Source: Pelagicoccus sp. SDUM812003 (GTDB lineage: Bacteria; Verrucomicrobiota; Verrucomicrobiia; Opitutales; Opitutaceae). Taken from it: a stretch of 64,000 nt of DNA. This document shows, piece after piece, positions 15,925 through 25,323 of the stretch (positions within the stretch are counted from its first letter, which is position 1; each line of letters opens with the position of its first letter). The position numbers and the translations under genes were made by a program. Below the pieces are notes generated by a model. It ran no database searches, was not told where the DNA came from, and worked only from the letters and a program-made list of their open reading frames with translations. The stretch covers positions 372,001 to 436,000 of the forward strand of contig NZ_JARXHY010000001.1 in assembly GCF_031127815.1 (NCBI RefSeq), given 5' to 3'.

Positions 15925-17436
15925 TCAGTGAGCTGAACTGCCCGGCAGGGCGGCGTCAAGCGCTTGGATGATCTGGTCAGCCGGTTCCAGGCCGATGCTC
16001 AGGCGTATCAGTTCCGGGCTGATGCCGGCCTTGGCGAGCAGGGCTCGGCCGCTCTCGCTGGTGACGAGGGCGTAGTGGGCCAGGTAGATGTAGGGACAGA
16101 GCAGGGTGTCGCGCATGCCGAAGCTGGGCCCTTTCGGCAGCGGCACGGCGTCGTAGAAAGCAGCGAGCGGTCCCGTCAACTCGAAGGAAAGCAGTCCGCC
16201 GATCGCGTCCTCGCGGCGGGCAAGCTTCTGGTAGCTGGCTCGGGACTTCTCCTCTCCCGACCAGTAGACCTTTTTGATAGCGGGATGCGCTTCCAGGTAG
16301 GCGACGATCTTCTTCGTGGACTGGTTGATCTGCTCTACAATGCTCTCGTAGTGAGGCAGCTGATACGCGATTCGAGATAGGTCGCGAGCGTAGGCCGGCT
16401 CGGCGGTTTCGCGAGCCAGGCGCAGGAAATCCTCTCGCAGCGGGCAGCGGCTGGTAGCGGCGATAGCCCCGAGCATGACATCTCCCTCGTGCCCGGCGTA
16501 TTTGGTCAGACTGTTCACGATGATATCCGCGTAGGGAGCCACATCGATGTTGCGCGGGGAACAGACCGTTGGATCGACGATCAGGTAGATTTGATGCTTT
16601 GTCGCCAGATCGCTGATACGCTCGAGATCCATGGTTTGGATCATCGGGTTGGTCGGAGCTTCGGTGACGATGCCCGCTATCTCGTGTCCGCGTTCCTGCA
16701 GGGCTGTTTCCAGTTGATCCAGGTCGAAAATGTCGAGCAGTTCGAAGTTCTCGGCATGCTCGCCGCTGAGCTTGTCGAGAATGTGCATGGTGTCGGTGTA
16801 GAGCCAGCCGAGCTTCACCCACGCGTTTTTGCCATGCCGAGCTTGCAGGTGGCGAACCGCCTCGAAGGCTGAGAAGAAGGCGTTCATGCCATTGTTCGCC
16901 AGGATGAGGTCGTCGGGCGAGCAACTGAAAAGCGGAGCGAGCTGCTCGCGGGCGCTGGCCTCGGCGTCGCCGGCGTACGTCGCTTCGGGCTGGGCCGTCT
17001 CCAGCAGGCCCTGGCGGATCAGGTAGTCTTCCGCGGCCCGGCTGGAGAGAAAGCCGCCGATGTGCTGCAGGAAGAGTTTCGCTCGGGTGTTGGCGTCATC
17101 GTCGTCAGGTATCCGCAGTCCCGATACGCCGTCGTGTTTCAGGTAGGTCGTTTCGAGCGGCGCGAGGTGTGCCTGCAGTCGCTTCGCCATGCGGTCGGAG
17201 GCGGTGAGCCAGATCGCGCTTCGCGGCGAGGAGAACAGGTCCTTCCAGTGTTCCGAAATGGTTTTTAGGTACCGATGCACCACGAAGCGTGGATAGCCGG
17301 ACTGCAGCTCGGCCATGGTGCTCGGGCGCTTTTCCTCGTAGCCGATCACGTCGTCCATGGTGGGGATGCTGACGGATACGGCGTGTATGGATGCGGGGAT
17401 ACGCTGCCCCAGAGGGAGTTGTTGACCGAAGCTCAT
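15925..17436 (-). CDS. PLP-dependent Cys/Met metabolism enzyme with N-terminal extension
   Basis: The C-terminal 390 or so residues are a fold-type I cystathionine gamma-synthase/lyase domain: [27 protein letters not shown] (PLP-binding Asp), [16 protein letters not shown] (Schiff-base Lys) and [18 protein letters not shown]. About 110 extra residues at the N-terminus ([20 protein letters not shown]... [19 protein letters not shown]) are not part of classical MetB (about 380 residues in all). The start at 17436 is used; seven more residues are possible to 17457. It probably makes cystathionine or degrades it; the reaction direction is undetermined. Confidence 0.85.
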   Translation of the reverse strand: MSFGQQLPLGQRIPASIHAVSVSIPTMDDVIGYEEKRPSTMAELQSGYPRFVVHRYLKTISEHWKDLFSSPRSAIWLTASDRMAKRLQAHLAPLETTYLKHDGVSGLRIPDDDDANTRAKLFLQHIGGFLSSRAAEDYLIRQGLLETAQPEATYAGDAEASAREQLAPLFSCSPDDLILANNGMNAFFSAFEAVRHLQARHGKNAWVKLGWLYTDTMHILDKLSGEHAENFELLDIFDLDQLETALQERGHEIAGIVTEAPTNPMIQTMDLERISDLATKHQIYLIVDPTVCSPRNIDVAPYADIIVNSLTKYAGHEGDVMLGAIAATSRCPLREDFLRLARETAEPAYARDLSRIAYQLPHYESIVEQINQSTKKIVAYLEAHPAIKKVYWSGEEKSRASYQKLARREDAIGGLLSFELTGPLAAFYDAVPLPKGPSFGMRDTLLCPYIYLAHYALVTSESGRALLAKAGISPELIRLSIGLEPADQIIQALDAALPGSSAH

Positions 17437-17557
17437 AGGATTGGACAGGCGGGTCACTCTAGGAGGAGGGCGCTGCTTGTCCAGAGCGGGATTCGAGGGA
17501 AATCTCCGCTCGGAAAGAAAAACGCGCTTTCCCGTTGATGCCCGCTCGAGGCCTTCT

Positions 17558-18325
17558 ATGACCGGTGAGATGAGATTCGTTTCTTGGAATGTGAACGGGA
17601 TTCGCGCCGCGACGAAGAAGGGCGCTATGGACTACTTCGACGCGTGCGGGGCGGACTTCATTTGTCTGCAGGAAACGAAGGCCACCGAGGCGATCGTGCA
17701 GGGGCTGGAGTGGGGCTCGGGGGTCACGGTGATCGCCCACGAGGCGGAAAAGAAAGGCTACTCGGGCACCGCGATCATAGCCAGAAAGGAGCCGGACGCG
17801 GTGACTTTCGGATTGGGAATCGAGGACCACGATAGAGAGGGGCGAGTCATCACGGCGGAGTATCCGGACTTTTATCTGGTCACCGTCTATACGCCGAATT
17901 CGCAGAACGAGCTCCGGCGCCTCGACTACCGCCAGCGCTGGGACCGCGATTTCCTGGCCTACGTCAAAGGGCTCGAAACGCGCAAGCCGGTTGTCTTCTG
18001 CGGCGATCTGAACGTGGCCCACACCGAGGATGATTTGGCGAATCCGAAGTCGAATCGCAAGAACGCCGGTTTCACCGACGAGGAGCGGGCTGGCTTCGAC
18101 GAGGTCCTTGACGCTGGATTCGTGGACACGTTTCGCCAATTCACCAGCGGCAAGGGGCACTACTCCTGGTGGAGCTACCGAGCAGGAGCGCGGGCGCGAA
18201 ACGTCGGGTGGCGCATCGACTACTTTCTGGTTTCCCAATCGCTGAAGGACCAGGTGGCTGCATCGAAGATCCACGCGGAGGTGCTTGGGTCGGACCATTG
18301 CCCGGTCAGCATGCAGCTCAAGTAG
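17558..18325 (+). CDS. xthA: Exodeoxyribonuclease III
   Basis: The 255-residue AP endonuclease/3'-5' exonuclease has the complete ExoA/ExoIII signature: [23 protein letters not shown] (metal-binding Glu), [40 protein letters not shown] and the final GSDHCPV. It repairs abasic sites. Start 17558 has GAGG five bases upstream; an ATG at 17570 is an alternative that begins exactly at the conserved domain. It is divergent from the PLP gene. Confidence 0.96.
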   Translation: MTGEMRFVSWNVNGIRAATKKGAMDYFDACGADFICLQETKATEAIVQGLEWGSGVTVIAHEAEKKGYSGTAIIARKEPDAVTFGLGIEDHDREGRVITAEYPDFYLVTVYTPNSQNELRRLDYRQRWDRDFLAYVKGLETRKPVVFCGDLNVAHTEDDLANPKSNRKNAGFTDEERAGFDEVLDAGFVDTFRQFTSGKGHYSWWSYRAGARARNVGWRIDYFLVSQSLKDQVAASKIHAEVLGSDHCPVSMQLK

Positions 18326-18428
18326 ACCGGACGAAGCGGCGGCTCTTCGCTAGGGACGTTCCGCCGCGCGTGGCGCTATCTCCGAAGGAGCATCGGTCAG
18401 ACTGCGTTCAGCGCTGGGGGGGGCGGCG

Positions 18429-18770
18429 TCATTTGGCTTCGTCCTGCGACTCCTCGGGCGCCTGGAAGGGCAGGCCGTCGTACAGACGCTCCGGTCTTTC
18501 GCGGCGTCGCTTTCGAGCGTTCTGGGGCTTAAGGGCGTAGGATAGGAGCCCGCCCAGAGCGAGACCGATGGCCATGCCGGAAGCCAGTCCAAAGGCCACG
18601 CCGAGAGTGGGATGCAGGGGCAAGGCGGATTCCGTTCGAAAGCTGATGAGGAATCCTAGGGCGAGTCCCAGAAGCATGCCGAGGTTGATGCCGATCGGCG
18701 TGGGCCGGCGGCGCGCTCGATAGCGGTCGCGCGACCGGTCGGAGAGTCTGACTATCAATAGGTCGTCCAT
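18429..18770 (-). CDS. Hypothetical membrane protein with two TM helices
   Basis: The 113-residue protein has a basic N-terminus (SDRSRDRYRARRR), two Gly/Ala/Leu-rich helices (about 28-44 and 56-80, GINLGMLLGLALGFLISF and GVAFGLASGMAIGLALGGLL) and a basic-acidic C-terminal tail. A good AAGGAAG ribosome site lies just ahead of the ATG. The two glycine-zipper helices suggest a small hairpin in the inner membrane. No known family is recognised. Confidence 0.65.
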   Translation of the reverse strand: MDDLLIVRLSDRSRDRYRARRRPTPIGINLGMLLGLALGFLISFRTESALPLHPTLGVAFGLASGMAIGLALGGLLSYALKPQNARKRRRERPERLYDGLPFQAPEESQDEAK

Positions 18771-18931
18771 GCTTCCTTTACGTCCTTTTTACTCTAGCGC
18801 CGATTTAGGATTTGTCGATCAGGGGGTGAACTAGCCGCGCTCTGGGGGAAGCTTGCGGCGCTGGAGCGGGAGGCCACGCCCTCGCGGCGATAAGTTTTCG
18901 CTCAAAGGACTTGCGGAAACCTCTAAGTAGA

Positions 18932-18943
18932 CTACAAATGTAG
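18932..18943. promoter_or_regulatory. CopY/BlaI-type operator-like dyad
   Basis: CTACAAATGTAG contains TACA-N2-TGTA, the core recognised by BlaI/MecI/CopY-type repressors. It lies in the 334-base space before the SufR-like gene. No BlaI-family gene is in the window, so the cognate regulator would be elsewhere; chance occurrence is possible. Confidence 0.35.
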
Positions 18944-18983
18944 GAGCCTTGGGCCGCGTGTTGTGTGTGGTGGCCTGAAGTCA

Positions 18984-19040
18984 GAGAAGACCCCGATCAT
19001 TTCAGCGTATGAGTGCGGAAGCGGGGTCTTCTCGCTTTTT
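18984..19040 (+). terminator. Strong hairpin with T-run in the leader of the SufR-like gene
   Basis: GAGAAGACCCCG (18984-18995) pairs perfectly with CGGGGTCTTCTC (19022-19033), followed by GCTTTTT. No plus-strand gene ends upstream within 650 bases, so this is either the 3' end of a small RNA starting near the dyad at 18932 or an attenuator for the downstream regulator. The rest of 18771-19104 shows nothing else. Confidence 0.55.
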
Positions 19041-19104
19041 CGCCTTACGTGTCTCGCTCAGAATAGGCTCGACTTTCTTTCGAAAGAAAATGCTTTAGAA
19101 AGTG

Positions 19105-19764
19105 ATGCCCCTCAAGGACGGAAGTTACAAAGGAGCGAATTGGGCCACTCGAACGTCGTTGATCGAAATGCTCAAGCGCCGGGGCCCGTTATCCAGCCAG
19201 GATATGGCTGAGGTATTGGGGGTGTCTTCCATGGCGATCCGCCAGCACATGCAGGAGCTGGAGCAGGCGGGCGAAGTCGCCTCGGAAAACCGTTCCCAAG
19301 GCAAGGGGCGACCGACCAAGTTCTGGAAGCTCACCGAGCGGGCCAATCGCCATTTTCCCGATCGGCATCGCGATCTGATGGTGGATTTGCTGGGCAATGT
19401 GAAGGCCGTGCTCGGCCCGGATGCTTTGGACAAGGTGCTGGACGAGCGCGGCCAGCATCAGGCTTCGTGCTATCGCGAGAAGCTCGCGGGGATCTCCGAC
19501 CTCAAGCAGCGCATCGAAGGCTTGGCCAAGCTCCGATCGGAGGAAGGCTACATGGCGGAGGTCATGGAGGAGGAAGGAGCGTTTCTTCTGGTGGAAAACC
19601 ACTGTCCCATCTGCGCCGCGGCCCGCTCCTGCTCCGGCCTTTGCGATCGCGAGCTGCAGGTCTTTCGAAGCGTGCTAGGCGAGCGATGCCGCATCGAGCG
19701 AGTGGAGCATCTGCTCAGCGACGGGCGACGCTGCGCCTATCGAGTGGCGCAGCATAACGCCTAG
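19105..19764 (+). CDS. SufR-like HTH regulator with cysteine cluster
   Basis: The 219-residue protein has an N-terminal winged helix (about 10-75: TSLIEMLKRRGPLSSQDMAE, then VLGVSSMAIRQHMQELEQAG) and the wing 'GKGRPTKFWKLTERANRHFP'. The C-terminal region holds CPICAAARSCSGLC and later a further Cys pair, the pattern of SufR-type Fe-S-binding repressors (ENHCPI...C...C). These sense iron-sulfur status and control suf genes. No suf genes are nearby. The ATG at 19105 follows a GTG at 19102, either of which may be used. The leader carries a strong hairpin and a dyad. Confidence 0.85.
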   Translation: MPLKDGSYKGANWATRTSLIEMLKRRGPLSSQDMAEVLGVSSMAIRQHMQELEQAGEVASENRSQGKGRPTKFWKLTERANRHFPDRHRDLMVDLLGNVKAVLGPDALDKVLDERGQHQASCYREKLAGISDLKQRIEGLAKLRSEEGYMAEVMEEEGAFLLVENHCPICAAARSCSGLCDRELQVFRSVLGERCRIERVEHLLSDGRRCAYRVAQHNA

Positions 19765-19816
19765 ATGGCGTGAGTTCGCGAGGGGCTGTTCTATGCTCCT
19801 GCGAAGCTTGGAGGCG

Positions 19817-20338
19817 CTAGTTGCGGGACGATAGCAACAGGTCGGCGTAGATCGGGAAGCCGATGCACTCGAAGCTGAAGCGGTACTGCTGCGCGGTGCC
19901 TGCGGTGCTGATGGCCATGCGCTTGCCCTGCACCACGGTGGGGATGGTCAAGGTGGATGGCAGGCCGAGATCGGCGAGACGATTCTTGAAGGTGCCGGCG
20001 AACATGTTGGTCAATTCGCCGCAAACGTCGCGCACCACGTCGTCGTCCAAGTCCTCGCGATCGAGACCGGTGATCTTTTGGGCGGCCTGATAGCCGAAGT
20101 TTTCCGACATGAACAGGTAGCAGACGCCGCTGATCTCTCCCGCGAACCCGACCGAGGACGCGAACATGCGCTTGGAATCATCCTTGGCGGGATCGATTTT
20201 CGGGCTGAAGGCCTGGGTGCCTGAGTAGGCTTGGTGTCCGAGGTATTTGCATTCCACGCTCATCATCGTATCGATCACCTTGACGAGGGATGAGCTGAGA
20301 AATTCGTGTATTTTCTCTACGGGAACTGAGACGGACAT
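19817..20338 (-). CDS. cheX: CheX-like chemotaxis phosphatase
   Basis: The 173-residue protein has the CheC/CheX fold pattern: ...ASSVGFAGEISGVCYLFMSE... followed by VVRDVCGELTNMFAGTFKNR, where E and N of the E-x2-N motif are the phosphatase residues. CheX dephosphorylates CheY-P. No other chemotaxis gene adjoins it, but a second CheX-like gene (26493) and CheV (28202) lie within 10 kb. The 20339-20554 gap downstream of mgtE holds nothing recognisable. Confidence 0.88.
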   Translation of the reverse strand: MSVSVPVEKIHEFLSSSLVKVIDTMMSVECKYLGHQAYSGTQAFSPKIDPAKDDSKRMFASSVGFAGEISGVCYLFMSENFGYQAAQKITGLDREDLDDDVVRDVCGELTNMFAGTFKNRLADLGLPSTLTIPTVVQGKRMAISTAGTAQQYRFSFECIGFPIYADLLLSSRN

Positions 20339-20554
20339 GGTTGAATGGAAGGCGTTGATCAGCGGCCGTTTGGGCTAGGGGAGTAGGCGTTGGCGGTCGG
20401 CTGTGGTCACGGTGCGGTGGGATGCGCGGGATTTAGATTTAGGAGGAGGTGGCTGATTTGTCGAAGTATCGGAACAATCGCTTCTAACTGAGAGGTTTGC
20501 GAGCCTGATTGACTGAATATTTACGGTCAAGATTCGCCTTGGTCGTTGCGGGCG

Positions 20555-21898
20555 CTAAATGGTCAGGAAGTTGAGGGCGACGCTGGCCAAGCTGAGGAAG
20601 ATGAAAAAGCCAACGACGTCGGTCACTGTGGTGACCATGATTGAAGACGCAAGCGCTGGATCGACTTTCACGCTGCGCAGCCCGATGGGGACCAGCACCC
20701 CTGCCATAGCCGCCGCGATCATGTTCAGCATCATGGCCAAGGCCACCACCGCGCCGATGATCAGATCGCCTCGCCAGAGCCAGGAGACCAGGCCCACCGA
20801 AGCCCCGACCACTATTCCGGCTACCAGGCCTACGATGATCTCCTTGCCGAGGACGCGTCGCCATTCGTTGTCTTCGATCTCTCCGAGAGCGAGCGAGCGG
20901 ACCACGATGGTGAGCGTCTGGGAACCGGCGTTTCCGCCCATGCCGCCGATGATCGGCAAAAAGGCCGCCAGCATGGCGTACTTGACCAAGGTGTCCTCGA
21001 ACATGGAAACCACCCAGGCGGCCAGAAAGGCGGTGCCTAGGTTGACCAGCAGCCAAGGCACGCGATTCTTGGCGGATCGCGTCCATGGAGTGGTCACCAT
21101 TTCCTCTCCGCTCAAGCCCACCATGCGCTGCATGTCCTCGGTGGCTTCCTCCTGGATGACGTCGATGACGTCGTCCGAGGTCACCAGTCCGACCAGCTTG
21201 CCGAAATCGTCCACAACGGGGAGGGCGAGGTAGTTGTACTTTTGGAAGATGTTGGCGATCTCCTCCTGGTCGGCGTGCACGCTGACCGAGCGTACCTCCT
21301 GGATCATCACGTCGCTGACGCTGAGGCGAAGGTCGCGAAACAGCAGGTCGCGCAGGCGCAGCACGCCTTGCAGGCGCTGGTTTTCGTCCACCGCGTAGAC
21401 GTAGATCGCGTTGTCCTGGTCGTGATCCTCGTCCTTGCGCACGGCCTCGCGGGCGGCGGCCAGGGTCATGGAGGTGAGCACCGCGTTGACCTCCTTGCGC
21501 ATGATACCGCCAGCGGTATCCTCCGGATAGTCCAGCAGGTCGGTGATCTCCGAGACGTCCTCCGCCGGGAGCTGGTCCATGATGTCCTGCAGGCGCTCGG
21601 GAGAGACGTTTCCCAAGGCGTCCGCCGCATCGTCGGAAAACATCTCGGGGATGATTTCCGAAACCCGCTCCAGGCGCATGTTTTCCAGCAGGTTGGTTTG
21701 CACCTCCTGAGGAAGCTCGGTGAGGATCTCCGCCACGCGATCGTCCGGCAGCTCTCGCAGGACCTTTCGGATGTCGCCGAGCTCGAGGTCCTCGATCTCC
21801 TCCGCGATGTCGCTTGGGTGCATGTCTCTGAGTCGAGTCATGCGTCGTGCGAAGGCGTCGCTCACTTGCTGCTGAGTTGTTTCTTCGCTCTCCTGCAT
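20555..21898 (-). CDS. mgtE: Magnesium transporter MgtE
   Basis: The 447-residue protein has the MgtE N domain (about 20-120: ...ELPDDRVAEILTELPQEVQ...), paired CBS domains (about 125-250: DTAGGIMRKEV, ...LPVVDDFGKLVGLVTSDDVI) and a C-terminal five-helix channel (about 275-447) with the selectivity segment AAMAGVLVPIGLRS and P-x-x-x-G-G-N (LPIIGGMGGNAG). It forms a Mg2+-gated inner-membrane channel; the CBS/N domains sense cytosolic Mg2+. Start 21898 gives the family length; 12 more residues are possible. No M-box riboswitch could be seen upstream. Confidence 0.96.
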   Translation of the reverse strand: MQESEETTQQQVSDAFARRMTRLRDMHPSDIAEEIEDLELGDIRKVLRELPDDRVAEILTELPQEVQTNLLENMRLERVSEIIPEMFSDDAADALGNVSPERLQDIMDQLPAEDVSEITDLLDYPEDTAGGIMRKEVNAVLTSMTLAAAREAVRKDEDHDQDNAIYVYAVDENQRLQGVLRLRDLLFRDLRLSVSDVMIQEVRSVSVHADQEEIANIFQKYNYLALPVVDDFGKLVGLVTSDDVIDVIQEEATEDMQRMVGLSGEEMVTTPWTRSAKNRVPWLLVNLGTAFLAAWVVSMFEDTLVKYAMLAAFLPIIGGMGGNAGSQTLTIVVRSLALGEIEDNEWRRVLGKEIIVGLVAGIVVGASVGLVSWLWRGDLIIGAVVALAMMLNMIAAAMAGVLVPIGLRSVKVDPALASSIMVTTVTDVVGFFIFLSLASVALNFLTI

Positions 21899-22047
21899 GG
21901 AGCTTGTTAATACAAAATGCGGCGCTGGCAGCAAGTCAGCGATTTAGCCCGATGGTAAAAATCCCGATTAGTTCGCCTGCGATTCCTGGAGCTTGTCCTT
22001 GCCAGGCGATGCGGGAACGCTTGCCATGATCCTGTATCCGAAATGGC

Positions 22048-23031
22048 ATGCCACACCTTGACGCTAGCTCCTATCGATGTCCTTGGCCCTTGAAGGGGCC
22101 GCACTTGGCGACCATCGTTCCCAACGTGTCTCGGCGTCGGATCCGGATCGCCTACAGGCGCGAACGATTGGAGCTGAGCGACGGGGACTTCGTGGACTTG
22201 GACACGTGTTCTGGTAGAGACGGAAGCGCCGAGAGCTGCCTGCTGATGCTGCATGGGCTGGAGGGATCGTCCACAGCTCCCTACGTGAAGAGCATGGCGC
22301 AGTCCGCGGTCAGGCGCCTGCCTTCGCTCGACGCTGTCGCCATGAACATGAGAGGCTGCAGCGGCGAGCTGAACCGGAAAGCCCGCTTTTATCACAGCGG
22401 CGAATCCGGAGATTTGGCGGAGGTGGTTCTGTATCTGGAAAACAGATACGAAACGATCTACCTGCTTGGCTTCAGCTTGGGGGGCAATGTGGTTTTGAAA
22501 TACGTGGGCGAATTTCCGGATGGAGTTTCCCGCAAGGTGAGAGCGGCGGCAGCCGTGTCGGCCCCTGTGGACCTGCAAGGTTCGGCCAAGCGAATAGGCG
22601 AGCGGTCGAACGGCTTCTACATGAAGCGCTTTATTCGCCTACTGAGCGAAAAGATCGAAGCCAAAGCCGAGCTGTATCCAGATGTCATAGACGCTGAAGG
22701 CTGTCGCCAGATGGCCAGTTTCGTGGAGTTCGACGGAACGTACACGGCGCCGCTTTGCGGCTTCGCGAGCGCCGAGGACTACTGGAGAAAGTGCAGCGCC
22801 CTCAATTGGCTGGCGGACATTCGGGTGCCGGCCTTGCTGCTGAACGCCCTCGACGACCCGTTTCTTTCGGAGGGTTGCTTTCCCGAGGAAACCGCCTCGA
22901 GGAGCTCGTTTCTGCACGCATGTTTTCCGCGCCAGGGAGGGCATCTCGGCTTCCCGGGCCGGAGGGTGCGGGGCGAGGCTTGGCACGAGCGGGTGGCTCT
23001 GGATTTTCTGTTGGGAAAGCCTTCTGCCTAG
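22048..23031 (+). CDS. YheT-type alpha/beta hydrolase
   Basis: The 327-residue protein shows the YheT/ABHD1 pattern: ...LKGPHLATIVPNV..., LMLHGLEGSS (oxyanion), LPSLDAVAMNMRGCSGELNR, LLGFSLGGNVVLKYVGE (nucleophile Ser), and RVPALLLNALDDPFLS plus GGHLGFPG for the Asp and His. It is a cytoplasmic serine hydrolase of unknown substrate, possibly an esterase. It overlaps the convergent SRAP gene by four bases. Confidence 0.92.
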   Translation: MPHLDASSYRCPWPLKGPHLATIVPNVSRRRIRIAYRRERLELSDGDFVDLDTCSGRDGSAESCLLMLHGLEGSSTAPYVKSMAQSAVRRLPSLDAVAMNMRGCSGELNRKARFYHSGESGDLAEVVLYLENRYETIYLLGFSLGGNVVLKYVGEFPDGVSRKVRAAAAVSAPVDLQGSAKRIGERSNGFYMKRFIRLLSEKIEAKAELYPDVIDAEGCRQMASFVEFDGTYTAPLCGFASAEDYWRKCSALNWLADIRVPALLLNALDDPFLSEGCFPEETASRSSFLHACFPRQGGHLGFPGRRVRGEAWHERVALDFLLGKPSA

Positions 23032-23762
23032 ATGCCCAGGTCCAGCTGCGACTTGGGCGCGGCGGCTGGAGCGGCGAGGCAGTCCGGACCCTCGCTGCGG
23101 TTGTTGTTCACCATGGGGTTGGCGGCTTGGCAGCTCATCAGGCTGGCGTCGAGCGGGGCGAACAGGTGGTTGCGCTCCTCCAGCCCGAGGCGGGCGACGT
23201 CGCTCTCCAGCCAGAGTTCGATGCGCTCCGGGTCGAGGATCACCGGCATGCGGTCGTGATACTTCGCCAGCAAGGCGTTGGCGTGGGTGGTGAGAATGGT
23301 GTAGCTGTCGATCGTCTCCCCGCCCTCGCTGATCCAGGCCTCCCAGATGCCAGCCATGAGAAAAACGGAATCGTCTTTCATGCTGAAGAAGAACGGAAGG
23401 TTCTGTCCGCGCGATTTTCGCCATTCGTAGAAGCCGTCGGCGGGGATCAGGCAGCGCCGGCGCTGGTAGGCGGCTCGATAGGCGGGCTTTTCCGCTACGG
23501 TCTCCGATCTGGCGTTGATCATGGGGGAGAGGGTCCGAGCGGTTTTGGCCCAGCTCGGGATCAGTCCCCAGCGCATCTGGCAGACCTCCAGCTCGTAGGA
23601 AGCGTCGTAGCGCTTGCGCAGCACCGGAGTGGTCTGAGTGGGGGCGATGTTGTAGCGAGCGCTTTGAGCCAGGCAGTCGACGTCCGTTTGCGAAAGGGCG
23701 TAGCTGCCGTTTTTCGCGACAACTTGGGTCAAGCCTTTTCGTAGGGTGTATCGGCCGCACAT
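23028..23762 (-). CDS. SOS response-associated peptidase YedK (SRAP/HMCES family)
   Basis: The 244-residue protein begins MCGRYTLRKG, with the catalytic Cys2 that forms a thiazolidine crosslink to abasic sites in single-stranded DNA. The other family landmarks are RYNIAPTQ (Asn), WGLIPSWAK, NARSETVAEKP and CLIPADGFYEWRK (Glu), TTHANALLAKYHDRMPVIL (His). Start 23762 is fixed by the need for Met-Cys at the amino end; the longer frame to 23786 would be inactive. Confidence 0.96.
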   Translation of the reverse strand: MCGRYTLRKGLTQVVAKNGSYALSQTDVDCLAQSARYNIAPTQTTPVLRKRYDASYELEVCQMRWGLIPSWAKTARTLSPMINARSETVAEKPAYRAAYQRRRCLIPADGFYEWRKSRGQNLPFFFSMKDDSVFLMAGIWEAWISEGGETIDSYTILTTHANALLAKYHDRMPVILDPERIELWLESDVARLGLEERNHLFAPLDASLMSCQAANPMVNNNRSEGPDCLAAPAAAPKSQLDLGI

Positions 23763-23868
23763 AGTTGGTAGGAACAGTGGGCGCACGCTCCCTTTTTTAC
23801 AACGTTGGAATTGCTCAAAAACGACTGCCGATGCGCGGTTCGCGGCCGGGTCTGGCGGCGGGACCTGG

Positions 23869-25323
23869 CTAGTCCAGCTCGGTTTCCGGTATCAGCTTGT
23901 GAATAGGGGAGCTAGCTCGCTTCTTGGCCCGCTGGGCGCGCTTGTTCACGATGCTCAGGGCGGCGATGCGGTAGGCTTCGCCGAGAGTGGGGAAATTCAT
24001 AATGTTCTCCAGATAGGTATCGACCTCGTTTCCGTTGATGATGGCCATCTCGCCGACGTGGATGAGGTCGGTCGCCCCTTCCGAGACGATGTGGACGCCG
24101 AGGATCTTTTTGCCTTCCGGGTCGGAAATGATCTTCAGCATCCCGTCCTGGATGCCGGCGATCTGTCCGCGGGCGACTTCGTCGAAGTCTGCTCTGCCAA
24201 TGATGATGTCGTCTCCGTACTGCTCTCGGGCCTCTTCCTCGGAGAGTCCCACCGATGAGAGCTCTGGCACGGCGTAGATGCCGATGGGCACGATGTTGAT
24301 CTGATGGGAGATGTTCTCGCCAGCGATCGCGCAGGCGGCACGGCGTCCTTGTTCCATGGATACGGATGCCAAGGAGGGCGGTCCGATGACGTCGCCCACG
24401 GCGTAGATGCCGGGCACGCTGGTCTGGTAGGTTTCGTCGACCTCAATGGTCCCGTTGCGGCCGGTTTTCATGCCAAGCGCCTCGAGGTTTAGCGTTTCGG
24501 TGTTGGCCAGTCGACCTTGAGCCACCAGGAGCTTGTCGCTTGCGATTTCCTTGCCGTTGTCCAGTCGAGTGACGGTTTGAAAGCCGTTCCACTCGACTTC
24601 GTCCACGCGAGCGTTGCCGATGTAGGTGCCGCCGTTTCGCGTGAAATGGTCGAGGAACTTGCTAGTGAGCTCGGGCTCCATGAACATGAGCGGTCTCGGC
24701 GTACGGTCGATCATGGTGACCTGAACGCCGAGTAGTGAAAAAATGGATGCGTACTCCGAGGCGATGACTCCGGCGCCGATGACGGTGAGCGATCGCGGCA
24801 GGTAGATCATGCTGAGGATGGAATCGCTATCGAGGATGTGCTCGTGATCGACCGGGATCTGCTGCGGGGTGCGGGGACGCGAACCGGTGGCGATGACGGT
24901 GTTGCGGGCTCGCAGGGTGATCTTTTTCCCTTTTACGGTGGTGACGAGGACCGTGTGCGGGTCCACGAAACAGGCCCTCCCCTGAAAGAGTTTTCCGCTG
25001 TTGATTCCGAGGTATTCGGAGATGAAGCCGGTGTAGGACTGGAGCACGGTATCGAGCCGTCTCATCAAAGTGGATACTTCCATATCCTCTTTGAGCTTGA
25101 AGTCGAAGAAGTCGGCGTTGCGGCGAAGGGTGGCGATGGTGAGGGCCGCTTCGCGCAGGGTTTTGCTGGGGATGGTGCCGAGGTGCACGCAGGTGCCGCC
25201 CACGGCGCGTTCGCGTTCGACGATAGCTACTTTGAGGCCGCGCTTGGTCGCTTCGGTGGCCGCTTTTTGGCCTCCGGGGCCGGATCCGATTACGATAAGG
25301 TCGAAGGTTTGGTCGATGTTCAT
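23869..25323 (-). CDS. sthA: Soluble pyridine nucleotide transhydrogenase (Si-specific)
   Basis: The 484-residue flavoprotein has IVIGSGPGGQKAATEATKRG (FAD-binding), GGTCVHLGTIPSKTLREA and the C-terminal dimerization domain (IGIYAVPELSSVGLSEEEAR, and MNFPTLGEAYRIAAL). The motif keeps one cysteine of the disulfide reductase family and replaces the second, as in SthA, which moves hydride between NADPH and NADH. It overlaps the HDOD gene by four bases (ATGA) and is read downstream of it. Confidence 0.95.
   Translation of the reverse strand: MNIDQTFDLIVIGSGPGGQKAATEATKRGLKVAIVERERAVGGTCVHLGTIPSKTLREAALTIATLRRNADFFDFKLKEDMEVSTLMRRLDTVLQSYTGFISEYLGINSGKLFQGRACFVDPHTVLVTTVKGKKITLRARNTVIATGSRPRTPQQIPVDHEHILDSDSILSMIYLPRSLTVIGAGVIASEYASIFSLLGVQVTMIDRTPRPLMFMEPELTSKFLDHFTRNGGTYIGNARVDEVEWNGFQTVTRLDNGKEIASDKLLVAQGRLANTETLNLEALGMKTGRNGTIEVDETYQTSVPGIYAVGDVIGPPSLASVSMEQGRRAACAIAGENISHQINIVPIGIYAVPELSSVGLSEEEAREQYGDDIIIGRADFDEVARGQIAGIQDGMLKIISDPEGKKILGVHIVSEGATDLIHVGEMAIINGNEVDTYLENIMNFPTLGEAYRIAALSIVNKRAQRAKKRASSPIHKLIPETELD

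Noticed and set aside
21899-22047. Mg2+ riboswitch (M-box) upstream of mgtE
   Set aside because: The 150-base interval to the divergent hydrolase gene is too short and lacks the M-box stem pattern.
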